Shown in pieces: positions 52,061 through 62,677 of a DNA stretch of 64,000 bases (the first letter of the stretch is position 1; each line of letters opens with the position of its first letter). The stretch is from Epiperipatus broadwayi (taxonomy: Eukaryota > Onychophora > Udeonychophora > Euonychophora > Peripatidae). Location: positions 24,601,401-24,665,400 of the forward strand of contig JAQFVV010000001.1 of NCBI GenBank assembly GCA_028023455.1. The letters run 5' to 3'. The notes below the pieces were generated by a model. The model searched no databases. It saw only the letters and a program-made list of their open reading frames with translations, and was not told where the DNA came from. Position numbers and translations under genes: made by a program.

Positions 52061-53629
52061 TGAAACTCACTTATGAATGCTCTTTTGGGAAAAAAATGAA
52101 GAAATCAGGAGGACCTCATAGATAAGTATATGAAATTTCTGCTGATTGTTGCCTTTAAATTCATGAATATAAAGATCCAGGATTGATTTCCATGCTAATA
52201 TTGGTACCAGTAAGGCTAGAAACATTATAGAAAGAAAAGAGAATAATATCATTCAAAATATTCCGCTATATGTTAATCTGTGTGCTATTACTAACAAATG
52301 TATTTGAAAAGTTTAAAAAAAAAATATAATTTTTCTGAAGACATTTAACAATTAATATTAAATGATGGAAGTAAATAACATATAATTACTGCTAGTGTTT
52401 GAAAATGTTTTTCTCTTAATTGAATTAGATGGAATTGTTTGTTATTAGTTGACTACTTTTAGCTGTTCAATACAAAAAAAAAATTCTGTCATAGTGGGTT
52501 ATATCATTGAGCATTGATTATGGTAATGGGAAAGAAATAATCTAGCATTGGAAAAAAATATTTATTTATTGGTATATTCATTAATCATATTTATGATTTC
52601 TCATGGTGACACTATCATGATCTATAGAATGTTTGGCCAAAATTCATTCAAAGTGTTTTGGTTATTACTTTCATGTTTTTTATTTTCTCAGACTTACGAA
52701 GATATTATACTATAAAACTTAGGAAAATCAACCCTGAAATGGTGACTTGTTACCTATGATATTAACTAACATGTTCACATGAATCTGATTTGCTAAATTG
52801 TCTAAAAGTACAACTAGAAAATCCTAACATCATAGTTGAGTTATGAAACATCAAACCTATCATTTAAATAATAAATTAGGAATAAATTTGTTTAGGATTT
52901 AAACTATATACAAATAATTTTGAATCTTTTAATTAAAAAAAAAAAATCATACTTCCTTCAAACATGTTATGGGATATCTTCAATGATCTAGTTATTAAAA
53001 GAATATCTATAAATACGTGCACAAAATCCTAAGTTTTATTCACCCTCAGAAGGATAAATTTAATATATATATATATATTATTATTATTCTATAACAATTT
53101 TTATAATATCAAATATTTATTTCTCAGCTGCATAAAGGTGTTTGTCAATAATTGAAAGGAGACTTTTAGATTCCTCCTCAAGGCCTTAAAGAAACTGAGC
53201 AAGCCAAATTCCTAATGTCCACTCCATACTTTTTTATCACCACAGCTATTATTACTATGTACTTGTCCATATGGTAAGGTAACATGGATAGTTTCTTTAT
53301 CAACGTATATCAGACAGCATGGAGAATTTATTGGCTTTTTATTTCAGAGTTTAAAATCACGAAACACCATGAACATTTTATTCCATTGCTTGATAGTTTA
53401 AATTGAAACATCAATCGAGTTTTCCTGAGGGAAAATGAATTTATGTAAATGATCTTTTATAAATATACATAATCAAATGGACAAAACTAACCTATGGCCC
53501 TTATTCCCAGGAGACTGTAAAATAGTGACAGAAGGCAAAGGATGCTAAGTATTTCCTAATGGCAGACCTAAGCTACCATTCAATGATAATATTTTTTTTA
53601 GCTATATTCAGTTGAAGATCACATTCTAA

Positions 53630-56145
53630 CTGAATAAAGATTGAGATAAATTGGAAACTTAGAAGAAAAGATAGATAGACAATTGATTTAAAAAGTGGCC
53701 ATGCAGTGGGATTCATTATTAACAAAAGATGGAAGAACAACATTGTGAAGATAAGTGGTATTTAAATGAAGTGGCAAGTTTATTTTAAAATTAATGTAAG
53801 ATACCAAATATAGTTAATTCATATTTATACCCCAATAAATTATTGTGATAAAGTAGAGGATTTTTATATAGATGTACAAAATATTTTTGATTGCACTAAA
53901 TAACATTTTAAAATTGTCACAGGAGACTTTAATTTTAGAAATGGAAAATTATTGAAAGATAAAAATGCTGCAGATAAATTTGAATATGGTATCAGAAATG
54001 AAAGAGGACCAGATTTTTCGAAATTTTCAGAAAAAGTAAAACTGTATTATAAAATCATTCTTTGAGAAAAACAAAAATGAACTTGAAAGCAACAAAATGA
54101 AAGGAAGCCGAATTGAATTATATTTCATGATTATAATATTATTAATAGATTCAACATGGGAAATGAGCATCAATAAATAAAATTTAAGATACTTATTATT
54201 CTTAGACCTTATTAACAGCTGATGTTCTTAATGATCAAAAGCACTTCAAAAAATTCAAATTAGAAGTTACATTTTGTTTAAAAATGTTAACAGATTTTGA
54301 AGATGATTTAGACTTAACTTATATCAGTAAGAAGATGACTTATACTCTTCTTTGAATTGTAGCATAGATATCTGGTACAAAAGAGCAACAATTTACCAAT
54401 ACATTTTCAAAGTGCGACAATGTATAAAAAAAACAAGGAATATGAAAATATTTTATTTAAAAGAATTGAATATCTGGAATTGTGTAAAATGTTATGAAAA
54501 AGAATTAATGATATAAGAAAATAAAATTATAAATTGACAAAGGAAAACCATAGAAGAGAATAAAAATTTCAAAAGTATAAAATATCTTGATGTGAGAAAG
54601 AAAGTAATTTTACCAATAAGAAAAAAATGATAGAACTAATACTAAAAAAAGATACCATGATATATATGGAAGAATTCTACAAATTATATAATAATAGAAA
54701 ATACATAAAGTAATCTCTACTATTATAACTTCTAAATTGCCAAATATTTTAAGTAAAGAAATGAGATATTATAAAGAATGAAAAAGTTCCAGGAAATGAT
54801 GGAATTATTATTGCTATCTTAAAAGAAGCAAGTGAAGAAATAGAAAAATTGTTGTTAAAACTATATATCAGAAGTTTGAACAATAAAAATGTACCAAATG
54901 ATTGGGAAAATGCAACAATGATATTGATATTTAAAAAAGATGAGACTCTACTATCAATTTTATACAAGATCTTTATGACGATATTTACAACTCATCTATA
55001 ACAAACTTTGCATTTTAACCAACAAACAAATCGAATTTAAAAGTAGTTTTAGCACAGTGAATGACATCCAAGTTTTGGAAGAAGTTGTAGAAAAGTTCAA
55101 TGAGTATGAGTTGCAATTACATTTTGAGTTTGTAGATTATGATAAGGTTTCTGATTGTATAAACCTCTTCTTAATGATTAAAACTTTGGGTCGTGAAGCT
55201 ATAGATCTCAGATATTACATATTTTGAAGAAAATTTATCAAAATTTACAGCAATAATTAGGTTATATGGTCACACTAAGAAGATTAGCATTAATAAGTAT
55301 ATATAGCAAAGTCATATTCTGTCTCCAAAACTTTTTACAGCAGTTTTACAAGAAGTATTTTATTTAATTAAAATGAGAAGTTAAGGAAATAAAAATACAC
55401 AGAAATTATTTAAATTATCTAGATTTTTCAGATAATGTAGTTGCTTTTGCAAATAATATTCCAGAGCATCAGAAAATATTTTCAAAATTATCAGATAAAA
55501 GCAAGAAAGTTAAATGCTAAAAAGATAATGTTCAATGATTTACACAGAAGAAGAAAATAAAGATTTATAATCGTGAATTAAAAGAAGTTAACAACTACAA
55601 ATACCTTGGTCAGATTATTAACACAGATAGAAACATAATGGAGAAAATTAATCATAGAATGAAACTTGGATAGAGTGTTTTTGTTGAAAACAACTTTAAT
55701 AATAAAAGAAAATAGATCTCTACTTGAAAACAATGATTTTTAATAGTGTTTACCAGTTTTTACTTATGAATCTGAGACATGGACTCTTAAAAGAAGAGCA
55801 ATATTTAGATTTCAAATGATGCAATTAAGTATGGATTAAAGTATTTGGTGTTTCAAGAAGAAATATTATGTAAAGAAGACAACAATTAGGTGTCATTGAC
55901 ATCATTGAAGTGACTGAGATGAAGCTGGGCCAGATATACTTTTAGAAAAGATGATAATGAATGAACAGTTAGAGTTTTAAAATGAATCCCAAGAGATTGT
56001 AAAAAACCCAGAAAAAAATCATGCATGTGTCAAATGAATGGAAGAAATAAGGAAGTTGATTGTAATCGATATCGGTAAAATGTTATTTATCAGAGAATTA
56101 AACGTGGAGAGAATTTTATCTTGCATTGGACTGACAATAGTTGAA
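53630..56145 (+). pseudogene. RTE-type LINE, longest copy, endonuclease to 3' end, heavily decayed
   Basis: This + strand copy reaches farthest 5'. An AP-like endonuclease is recognisable near 53915-54020 from IVTGDFNF and then RNERGPDFSKFSEK, the GDFN...NERG...FCE order of RTE/BovB endonucleases. From about 54775 it parallels 1-1345: VPNDW near 54890, a QAGF-like position near 55030, an LFTAVLQEVF-like segment near 55335-55355, an altered catalytic region near 55428 (FSDN for FADD), YKYLGQIINTD near 55598, and TYESETWTL near 55757. The end near 56140 keeps the IGLTIVEN-like tail but no clear TGATGA run. Stops are frequent throughout. It is convergent with the minus-strand copy that begins about 130 bp downstream. 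Confidence 0.75.
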
Positions 56146-56275
56146 AACGATAAGATGGAGATGGTTATGTGTTTCTGTACGAAGATTAATATAGTTTGTT
56201 TTTTTTTTAAATAAAATATTGAGAAATTTTTTTGTATAGAATGTATACATTTTTTCTCCCCCCCCCCCTATATCC

Positions 56276-56897
56276 CAGTCATCATCATTATCAATCCATT
56301 GTAGGATGAAGGTCTCTCCAAGTTCAATCCATCTTCTCCGATCTTTAGCTTCTCTTCTCCACATCATCCCTGCACACTTTCTTATTTCATCCATTCATCT
56401 CCCATGTGGTCTCTTTCTGGGTCTTTTAAATCTCTTGGAATCTGGTTTAAGATTTCAATTGTCCATCTATTAACATCTCTTCTGGCAATATGTCCAAGCC
56501 AACTCCACTTCAATCTTTTAATTTTTTCAATGAGGTCAGTAACACCTGTTTGTTCTCTTACCCATATATTTTGTTTTTGATCTCTTCTTATTACTCCCAA
56601 CATGCATTTCTCCATATTTCTTTGAGTGGTCTGAAGTCTCTGTATTGCTCTTCTATTAAGTGTCAAAGTCTCAGATCCATAAGTAAGAACTGGTAAAACA
56701 CATTTATTAAAAACCTTCCTTTTCAAACACATAGGCATATATCCTTTTAGTATCAAGTTATTTCTACCAAAAGCACTCCAATCAAGTTTATTTCTATGAT
56801 TAATTTCATCCATTATGTTTCCATCCATATTAATAATCTGACCAAGGTATTTATAACTGTTAACTTCTTCTAACTCATCATAATCAATATTTATATT
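56276..56897 (-). pseudogene. RTE-type LINE, 5'-truncated 3' end
   Basis: This is a minus-strand copy of the same family, with open pieces at 56828-56382 and 56394-56116 separated by a frameshift near 56390. Visible are MDEINHRNKLDWSAFGRNNL, TYGSETLTL and HIARRDVNRW. The 3' end at 56276-56300 reads, on the - strand, GGATTGATAATGATGATGAC, then flanks into a G-run (C-run on + at 56258-56269). At its other end the LINE sequence stops at about 56897, next to a tRNA-like segment in the same orientation. Confidence 0.8.
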
Positions 56898-57060
56898 GTA
56901 CCGGACGTCACACAGCGGTACAGAGACATGAGATTCGAACTAGAGTTTTTGAGGATGAATCCCCGAATAAGATAAGAGAATTAGAATAATACATAATTAT
57001 ATAAACCTTTTTTATATTTTAAAAACTAACCAAAATAAAGATTCGAACTCTGGATATGAT
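56898..57060 (-). repeat. tRNA-derived SINE-like head(s) adjoining the LINE
   Basis: Read on the - strand, CTAGTTCGAATCTCATG (B-box GTTCGAATC) lies at about 56930-56945, and a second GAGTTCGAATCTT at about 57040-57053. Between the first B-box and the LINE sequence is CTGTACCGCTGTGTGACGTC. The segment is less AT-rich than its surroundings. A-boxes are not clear. It may be one or two decayed tRNA-derived SINE heads. Confidence 0.45.
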
Positions 57061-57599
57061 TAAAAGATGCTTTAATATTATAAAAAAAAAACCACAATTT
57101 GTTCTAAATGTAACTTATTTATATAGTTCACGCTAGAATAGTTTCATGATACTTACATCTGTGATTATTATATAATGCGGTTTATTTATATGCCAATGTT
57201 TAAAAAGAAAAAGTTACATAATGGGTTTAGGAAGAGAAACGCTATTTTGGTTAAATAATGACCTAGACAAAAGAATTTACAAGAGAGATACTTTAGTATT
57301 TGAATAAATTAATATAATGCATTTAACAAACTATGATCGATGCCACTTCGATCACACAAGAAAACTACCCTATATGTATATAATTGCGATGCCAGGGTAA
57401 ATTGGTCTCTGAAATCCGTTATATTTATTAATTATTGAACAATAAAGTTATCAAACAAACGTCAATATAACAAAATGTTATATTTTAATTCTTGAATTAA
57501 AATATAATAAGGAAAATTCATTTATGCATGTGGGAGTTGCTCATCGAAGGGAAATAGTTTAATGCAAGCTTTTCGTGACATTCTAAATTAAATATATTG

Positions 57600-57905
57600 G
57601 ACATGATTCTAAAATACTATAATGAATGGCGGTGCGAGCATGAGGCAGCAGGATATAAGATTCGGCCCATTTTGGCTGAGAAACGCTTCATCATTTAAAT
57701 GGGAAAAAGAGAAATGGTACACCTGTTCTTCTGATGAGCCATACCTGGAGAAAAAGAGGAAGGTAGGGAGATGCAATTGTCCGCGTAGGGTATCAGTGCA
57801 AAGCTTCTGCTACTCTTTCCGACCTACAGCCCTTCCAAAGCCAGCTAAAACATATATAAGTGAAGATGGAGGATTCGAGTTCCTGATCATTCTCAAGTTA
57901 TGACA
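57600..57905. other. GC-raised segment with a 93-codon frame, unidentified
   Basis: The + strand frame 57622-57903 begins MNGGASMRQQDIRFGPFWLR and includes a cysteine pair in GRCNCPRRVS. It is more complex than the chance frames nearby, and the base composition differs sharply from the flanks. I recognise no family, and there is no splice context linking it in phase to exon D. A fragment of a mobile element or of an LTR is more likely than a host gene. A GATTCGAGTTC sequence near 57873 is tRNA-like on the - strand. Confidence 0.3.
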
Positions 57906-59489
57906 AAGCAAATAACGATGATGGCTGACCTTTGTTGGCAATGCTGTGAAAGTATGATATGTCCTTTAATGACGTCAAAATAACTAATGGCCTAAATATA
58001 AAGTTTTAATCGGGCATAATGGCTTGACTTATATACTAAACCAGATTAAATAATTGAAATATAAAACTATATGAATGTCTTAATGACATACAATTACATT
58101 TCCCTTCATTAAATGGGTTCCACGTGCATTTGGAATCGATAAGCATTATTTAATACTATGATGCTAAAAGTGCTATATATAAATGATTATTACATTGAAA
58201 AAATAATGGTCATTATTTAAAATATCTTAACTGGAATTTAAGCAATAGCGTTCTTGAACAACATTAAATTTATAATCAATAAAAGTATATGCATGGCAGT
58301 ATTACAATAATAATCTGCGTCTAAACTGAAATATTATTTTAGCTATTTCTCAACCCAGTAAGCAATCGCTTTAAAACGAATAATTTAAAGTAATTAAAAT
58401 ATCCCTGAAGGGCTGGGGATTTAAAAGACTAATGTAAATAGTGGCTTGCGGAGTTAGATTGATTTGTCATATGAATTACATATAAAATAAAATGCAAATA
58501 ATTATAATAAAATTTTCCGCACTAAATAAAATGTAAGATTTAAACTTAAATAGATGTAAGCATTTACATATACATGTTTGATAGGATTGTAGAGAGATTT
58601 TTACAGGTAGAGATTATATGTAATTATAAAAGAAAATATTAATTAGTATTTACAGGCGAGCATAGACAACTTTAAATAGCTATTGGACTGTTACCTCAGC
58701 ATACTTGGGGTGAATGGTTAAAGGGTTCGTTCTCTGAACTTCAGTTGCAGGAATCAGCTTGGTGATCAGCAATCTCCATCACTACAGCTTTTTCATCGGT
58801 GGCAGCCTTCTTTCATGCAGGAGTTTGGCAGCATACTAGAGGCCCAGGGAAAGACAGTTCGATTACCTACTTTATGGACATTTTAAAAACTATGAGCAAA
58901 CATACTGTAAGACTGTAAGATTCTAAGACTCAGGCTAAAACGAAGTCTCAGACTAAAAACTCCCCCTTATCTCTAATCTATTCTATTTATACCACCCAAG
59001 CTATTATAGGAATGCTTTGGTTCATTTGCCCAGAGGCAGATGAGACAATTGCTAAATTCCTGAGCAAATTACAGTCCATTTTAATTAAAAGTAAGATATA
59101 AAAAGATAAGGTTCAAATCACTTTAATTAGCAAAACTTTTAATTAAAGTCTTTAAATTATAAACGTAAAAACTATGATAAGACAATATTCTGTTTAAGGA
59201 AAATCAAGCTTTTTTCAAAATATTTAATTAGTGAAGAAAACTTCACAATGGGTTGATTTGAACCTGCCATCTTGGTTATATCTTCTTTCTTTTAAATTTT
59301 TACAAAATTGAAATTAAAAATCACATAAATTTTCACAAATGACAAACTTCATGTGATTAAACAAATTCTTTTTTAAATTTAAAAAAAAAAACCCAGCTTA
59401 AAATATTCAAAAGTATTAAAATATCAAAATCAAAATTATAAAATATTTATTATATAGTAAAGTCTTATCATATTTTAAAATATATGTAT
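57906..59489. other. Gene-free stretch
   Basis: It is mostly AT-rich with no coding frame. About 58690-58890 is GC-raised (for example GGTGGCAGCCTTCTTTCATG) and may be an old transposon piece. I see nothing else in it. Confidence 0.5.
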
Positions 59490-59610
59490 ATTGCCACATA
59501 GTAGGTGATAGCAAGGTTAATACATTAAATATAATTGCTGGGTTTGAACCCTTGTAGCTCACTCTGACTACAGAGTGATTGCTTCAATATATCCCAGTAA
59601 AGTAATATAT
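59490..59610 (-). repeat. tRNA-derived SINE-like fragment
   Basis: On the - strand CACTCTGTAGTCAGAGTG forms an anticodon-arm-like hairpin and is followed by CTACAAGGGTTCAAACCCAG, a T-arm-like stem with the B-box GGTTCAAACC. The order and spacing are tRNA-like, but the acceptor stem and A-box are not recognisable. Confidence 0.45.
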
Positions 59611-60623
59611 TTTATTTCTACTGTGTATATAAGATAAAATGGATACAATATTTATATATTCACACATTCCTAGATTTTGCAATAATAATTTTAGAATAAA
59701 TTAATGAAAATAATAAGGCAGAATGAAAATTCAAAAACAGATTTATGAAAGAAGGATGGTTATATATATATCTGTCAAATGTATTTTTTTAAACCTTTCT
59801 ATCATTATCATTTCCACTTAATATTTGTGTTATATATATGGTTAATCATTTAATAAAATTATTCTCGTTAAAAAAACCTATTCTCAATTTCTATATATGC
59901 ATGTATTTAATATACATTCATTAAACTAAAGATAATACATGTAATGATTATTCTAAGTATGTATGTTTTATGCTCAAAAGGAGGAAATGCTAACAGGGGA
60001 AGTGTTAAAACATATATATCTGGGACTAACCTTCAATGTTGGAAGTAGTACCTATTTAAAATGGATAATATTCTATTTAAGTATGAATAAAGTTCTCTTT
60101 ACTAAATGTCTCTTTAGCTGACCAAAATAAATAAATTGGTTGATGGATGATAATTCTGGAATTACAGTCATTATTATCAAAGAAATTAGTGCAGCATTCT
60201 TGAAACTGAAATGTTACCTGATTTGATTATCATCATTTAGTTTTTGAACCAATTTTGATAAATTAATTCCAAAAATATCAATTCTTAGCAATTTTTTCTT
60301 CTTCCTATTTTAGAAATTGCTATTCAAACATTTGAACAGTTTTAGGTCTTTGTTGTTTCTTCTTGTTATAAATATCGATTCAACTTAGGACACAATGATG
60401 ATTGGATTCTTATGGCTATATGTTGCATAAAAACATTCTATAATAAGACTTGATCACATATAGATCAATTGATTATTGCATACATTACAGGTGAATGAAA
60501 AAAAAATGTATATATATGAAATAAAAGATAGAATAGGAAATATGTATAAATTAAGCTAAATAAAATAGGATAGATTAAAGATACAGTAATAGGATAAGAA
60601 AATAACTAGATACAAAAAAAATC
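59611..60623. other. Gene-free AT-rich stretch
   Basis: No coding frame, array or recognisable transposon was seen here. Confidence 0.5.
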
Positions 60624-60681
60624 TATGGAAATCCAAACTAGAAAAGAGGATTGTACATTGGAAGGGATGGCTAGTATACAA
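60624..60681 (+). repeat. 58-bp direct repeat, left copy
   Basis: It begins TATGGAAATCCAAACTAG and ends GGCTAGTATACAA. It is identical, base for base, to 62620-62677, with 1,938 bp between them that hold the LTR-like and integrase sequences. Confidence 0.95.
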
Positions 60682-60839
60682 ACTAATAATAAAGATTTAT
60701 TCTAGCCCGTCAAACATTTAATATTTATGATTAATACAAAATTATAATATTGGAAAGTATTGTGCATATGAATTTAATAATTAGATTCAAATATTGAAGT
60801 AATAACTAGTTGGTGTCTTATTTTTTCGTGGTAACAGTT

Positions 60840-61740
60840 TCATTCACTTCTCCGTTCGCAAATCTTTAGATCAAAAAAATTATGGGATAACATTTCATTC
60901 AAATCTCTATTCATAAAGCTTTATGTAAAAGTTATAGCCATTAACTTACCGGTAAGTAGAAATTTAAGTAGGTCATTGATCCTCCAACATCCAATTCAGT
61001 CAGTGGGTAGTCCGCAGTAGTTGTTTTTTTAGTTTTACTTCTTCCAAATCTCCGATCAAATTTAGGTAGAGCCTGACGACGATCTAGGTGACTTTTCTCG
61101 AGAGAAAGTGTTGGCAAACGATAGAGTTTTACTCACTCATGGTGAGCGATTTCAGTTCGTATCTAAGTGGACACATTTTATTAATATTTTTTTTTTTGTA
61201 TAAAAAAAATACGAGGCACTTCAACTTGCTCAACACTCTCTGGAACAACAAGACAAAAGACACCTTTCAAACCTGTCGGCTCCTTTTATATCCCCAGATT
61301 CTTTTTCGAAGTTCTGCGCATATTCCTTTTTTACCTTTTGTTCTATTTTATACACTTCTACATTATTTCTCATTTTTTTATTACAAAGTCTCTTTTCTCA
61401 TTATGAATTTCTGCCATTTTTAATTACTATCAGAAAGTTGTTTCTGATAGCAATCTTTTACCTTTGAAATTTCCTTTCACTATTTGAATCAATTATTCAG
61501 TATGCACTTTCCAACATTGAATTTATTTTAGTTAACTTATATTAAAAAAAGAAAAATTAAACTTTCACTGTACATTTTTCTTAAAACAACATTATATTAC
61601 AAAAAAAAATTAAAGATCGGGTTCTCTCTTTTTTGATTTAAATGGTACACAATATTAAATAGTAATTTGTACCATATATATAAATAAATGGTACAATACC
61701 ACCGGGGCAGGGAACGAGAATAAAAATAAGAGGTTTGAAC
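60840..61740 (-). repeat. Probable LTR-side region of a minus-strand Ty3/gypsy element
   Basis: The region lies just 3' of the integrase fragment when read on the - strand, where the 3' LTR is expected. It contains a TATA-type promoter at 61283-61290, and its base composition is higher in GC around 60950-61320 than the flank. The open frame on the + strand at 61088-61423 is antisense and hydrophobic, with no family match. LTR ends could not be fixed, because there is no second LTR in the window to compare with. Confidence 0.4.
61283..61290 (-). promoter_or_regulatory. TATA box of the putative LTR promoter
   Basis: On the - strand the sequence reads GGGGATATAAAAGGAGCC, a strong TATAAAAG box, followed downstream by a less AT-rich stretch. 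Its place on the 3' side of the integrase suggests the U3 region of an LTR. No transcription start can be read from sequence alone. Confidence 0.45.
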
Positions 61741-61762
61741 TAATTTTATTCTTAATAAGTAT

Positions 61763-62619
61763 TTATGGAGTACTTCTAACCCACGTCCTAGTCTTATACG
61801 GTTTCAGTGACCTAGCGTTATAGGTACCCCTTTCTCCTTCACCATTCTCTAAAGTGAAAGCATTTGGACCATCCCGTCGGCTGATTTGGTAAGGTCCCTC
61901 GTACAAATTTTGTAACTTTTTAAAAATATGCTTCCCAGTTTGGCTCACAGGGTTCGTTTTGATCCATACTGTATCCCCTGTTTTAAAGTTATCAGTCAGG
62001 CCTCCTTTCCGCCGGGTCCGGAGCTTGGCGCAATGTTCCAACTTTTTTCTTGCTTCTTCGTGATCTCTCCCTTTATCAATGTTTTCTGGACTAGCGGTTA
62101 ATGTGGATTTATACATTCGAGGTATCGCTTGTCCGAATTGAAGTCTTACAGGTGCAAATCCGGTAGATTCATTATGAGTCCAATTTATGAAATTTAACAC
62201 CCTTGGCAGTTGTTTCACCCATCCTCTATGGTTGGATGCAGTATATACCCTGAAGAGGCGTCCTAACTCTCAACATCCGCTCGCAAGGGTTTGATTGTGG
62301 ATTTCGTATGGATGACAATATGTGTTTTACCTCCATCCTCTCTATCCACAGTTGCCAATCATAAGATGTGAAAGGCGTACCGTGGTCTGACAAAATAGCT
62401 TTTGGTTTGCCTGCCCTTTTAAAATATCGTACCTCAAGGGCTCGTATGGCATTCCTAGTATTGGTCTGGGTCACCGGATATGCCAACACCCATTTTGAAA
62501 AAAGGTCCTATACTACTAGTAGATATTTCATTTTCCCAAAAACTGGTAATGGTCCATAGAAATCAATAGCCACCAGGTCATTGGGTTCTTTAGGGATAAT
62601 AGGATTCAATGGACCTTGG
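61763..62619 (-). pseudogene. Ty3/gypsy integrase core and C-terminus, frameshifted
   Basis: This minus-strand fragment encodes the enzyme that inserts retroelement DNA. From 62619 down it shows the first catalytic aspartate in VAIDFYGPLP (about 62570), the second in AILSDHGTPF (about 62390), and the glutamate in NPQSNPCER (about 62285), so the D,D-E triad is present. A stop lies near 62510 and a frameshift near 62270. The C-terminal part, 62218-61763, contains GFAPVRLQFGQ, then DTVWIKTNP and YEGPYQISRR, the linker and chromatin-binding-like tail seen in gypsy integrases. Protease, RT and RNase H are absent. It is not the same copy or subfamily as 1346-4135 as far as the short overlap shows. 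Confidence 0.8.
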
Positions 62620-62677
62620 TATGGAAATCCAAACTAGAAAAGAGGATTGTACATTGGAAGGGATGGCTAGTATACAA
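62620..62677 (+). repeat. 58-bp direct repeat, right copy
   Basis: It is identical to 60624-60681. It begins exactly where the recognisable integrase coding sequence stops, so it marks a junction. Confidence 0.95.

Larger units (their letters stand above)
50623..53629 (+). other. Downstream intron or flank, AT-rich
   Basis: After the GTGAGT donor at 50623 I found no coding frame. The stretch contains TA microsatellites, the 99-bp tandem duplication at 51067-51264 and a tRNA-like fragment near 51950-52060. The rest shows nothing recognisable. Confidence 0.5.

Noticed and set aside
61088-61423. 111-codon + strand frame with hydrophobic runs
   Set aside because: It is antisense to the probable LTR region of the minus-strand gypsy fragment and matches no family.
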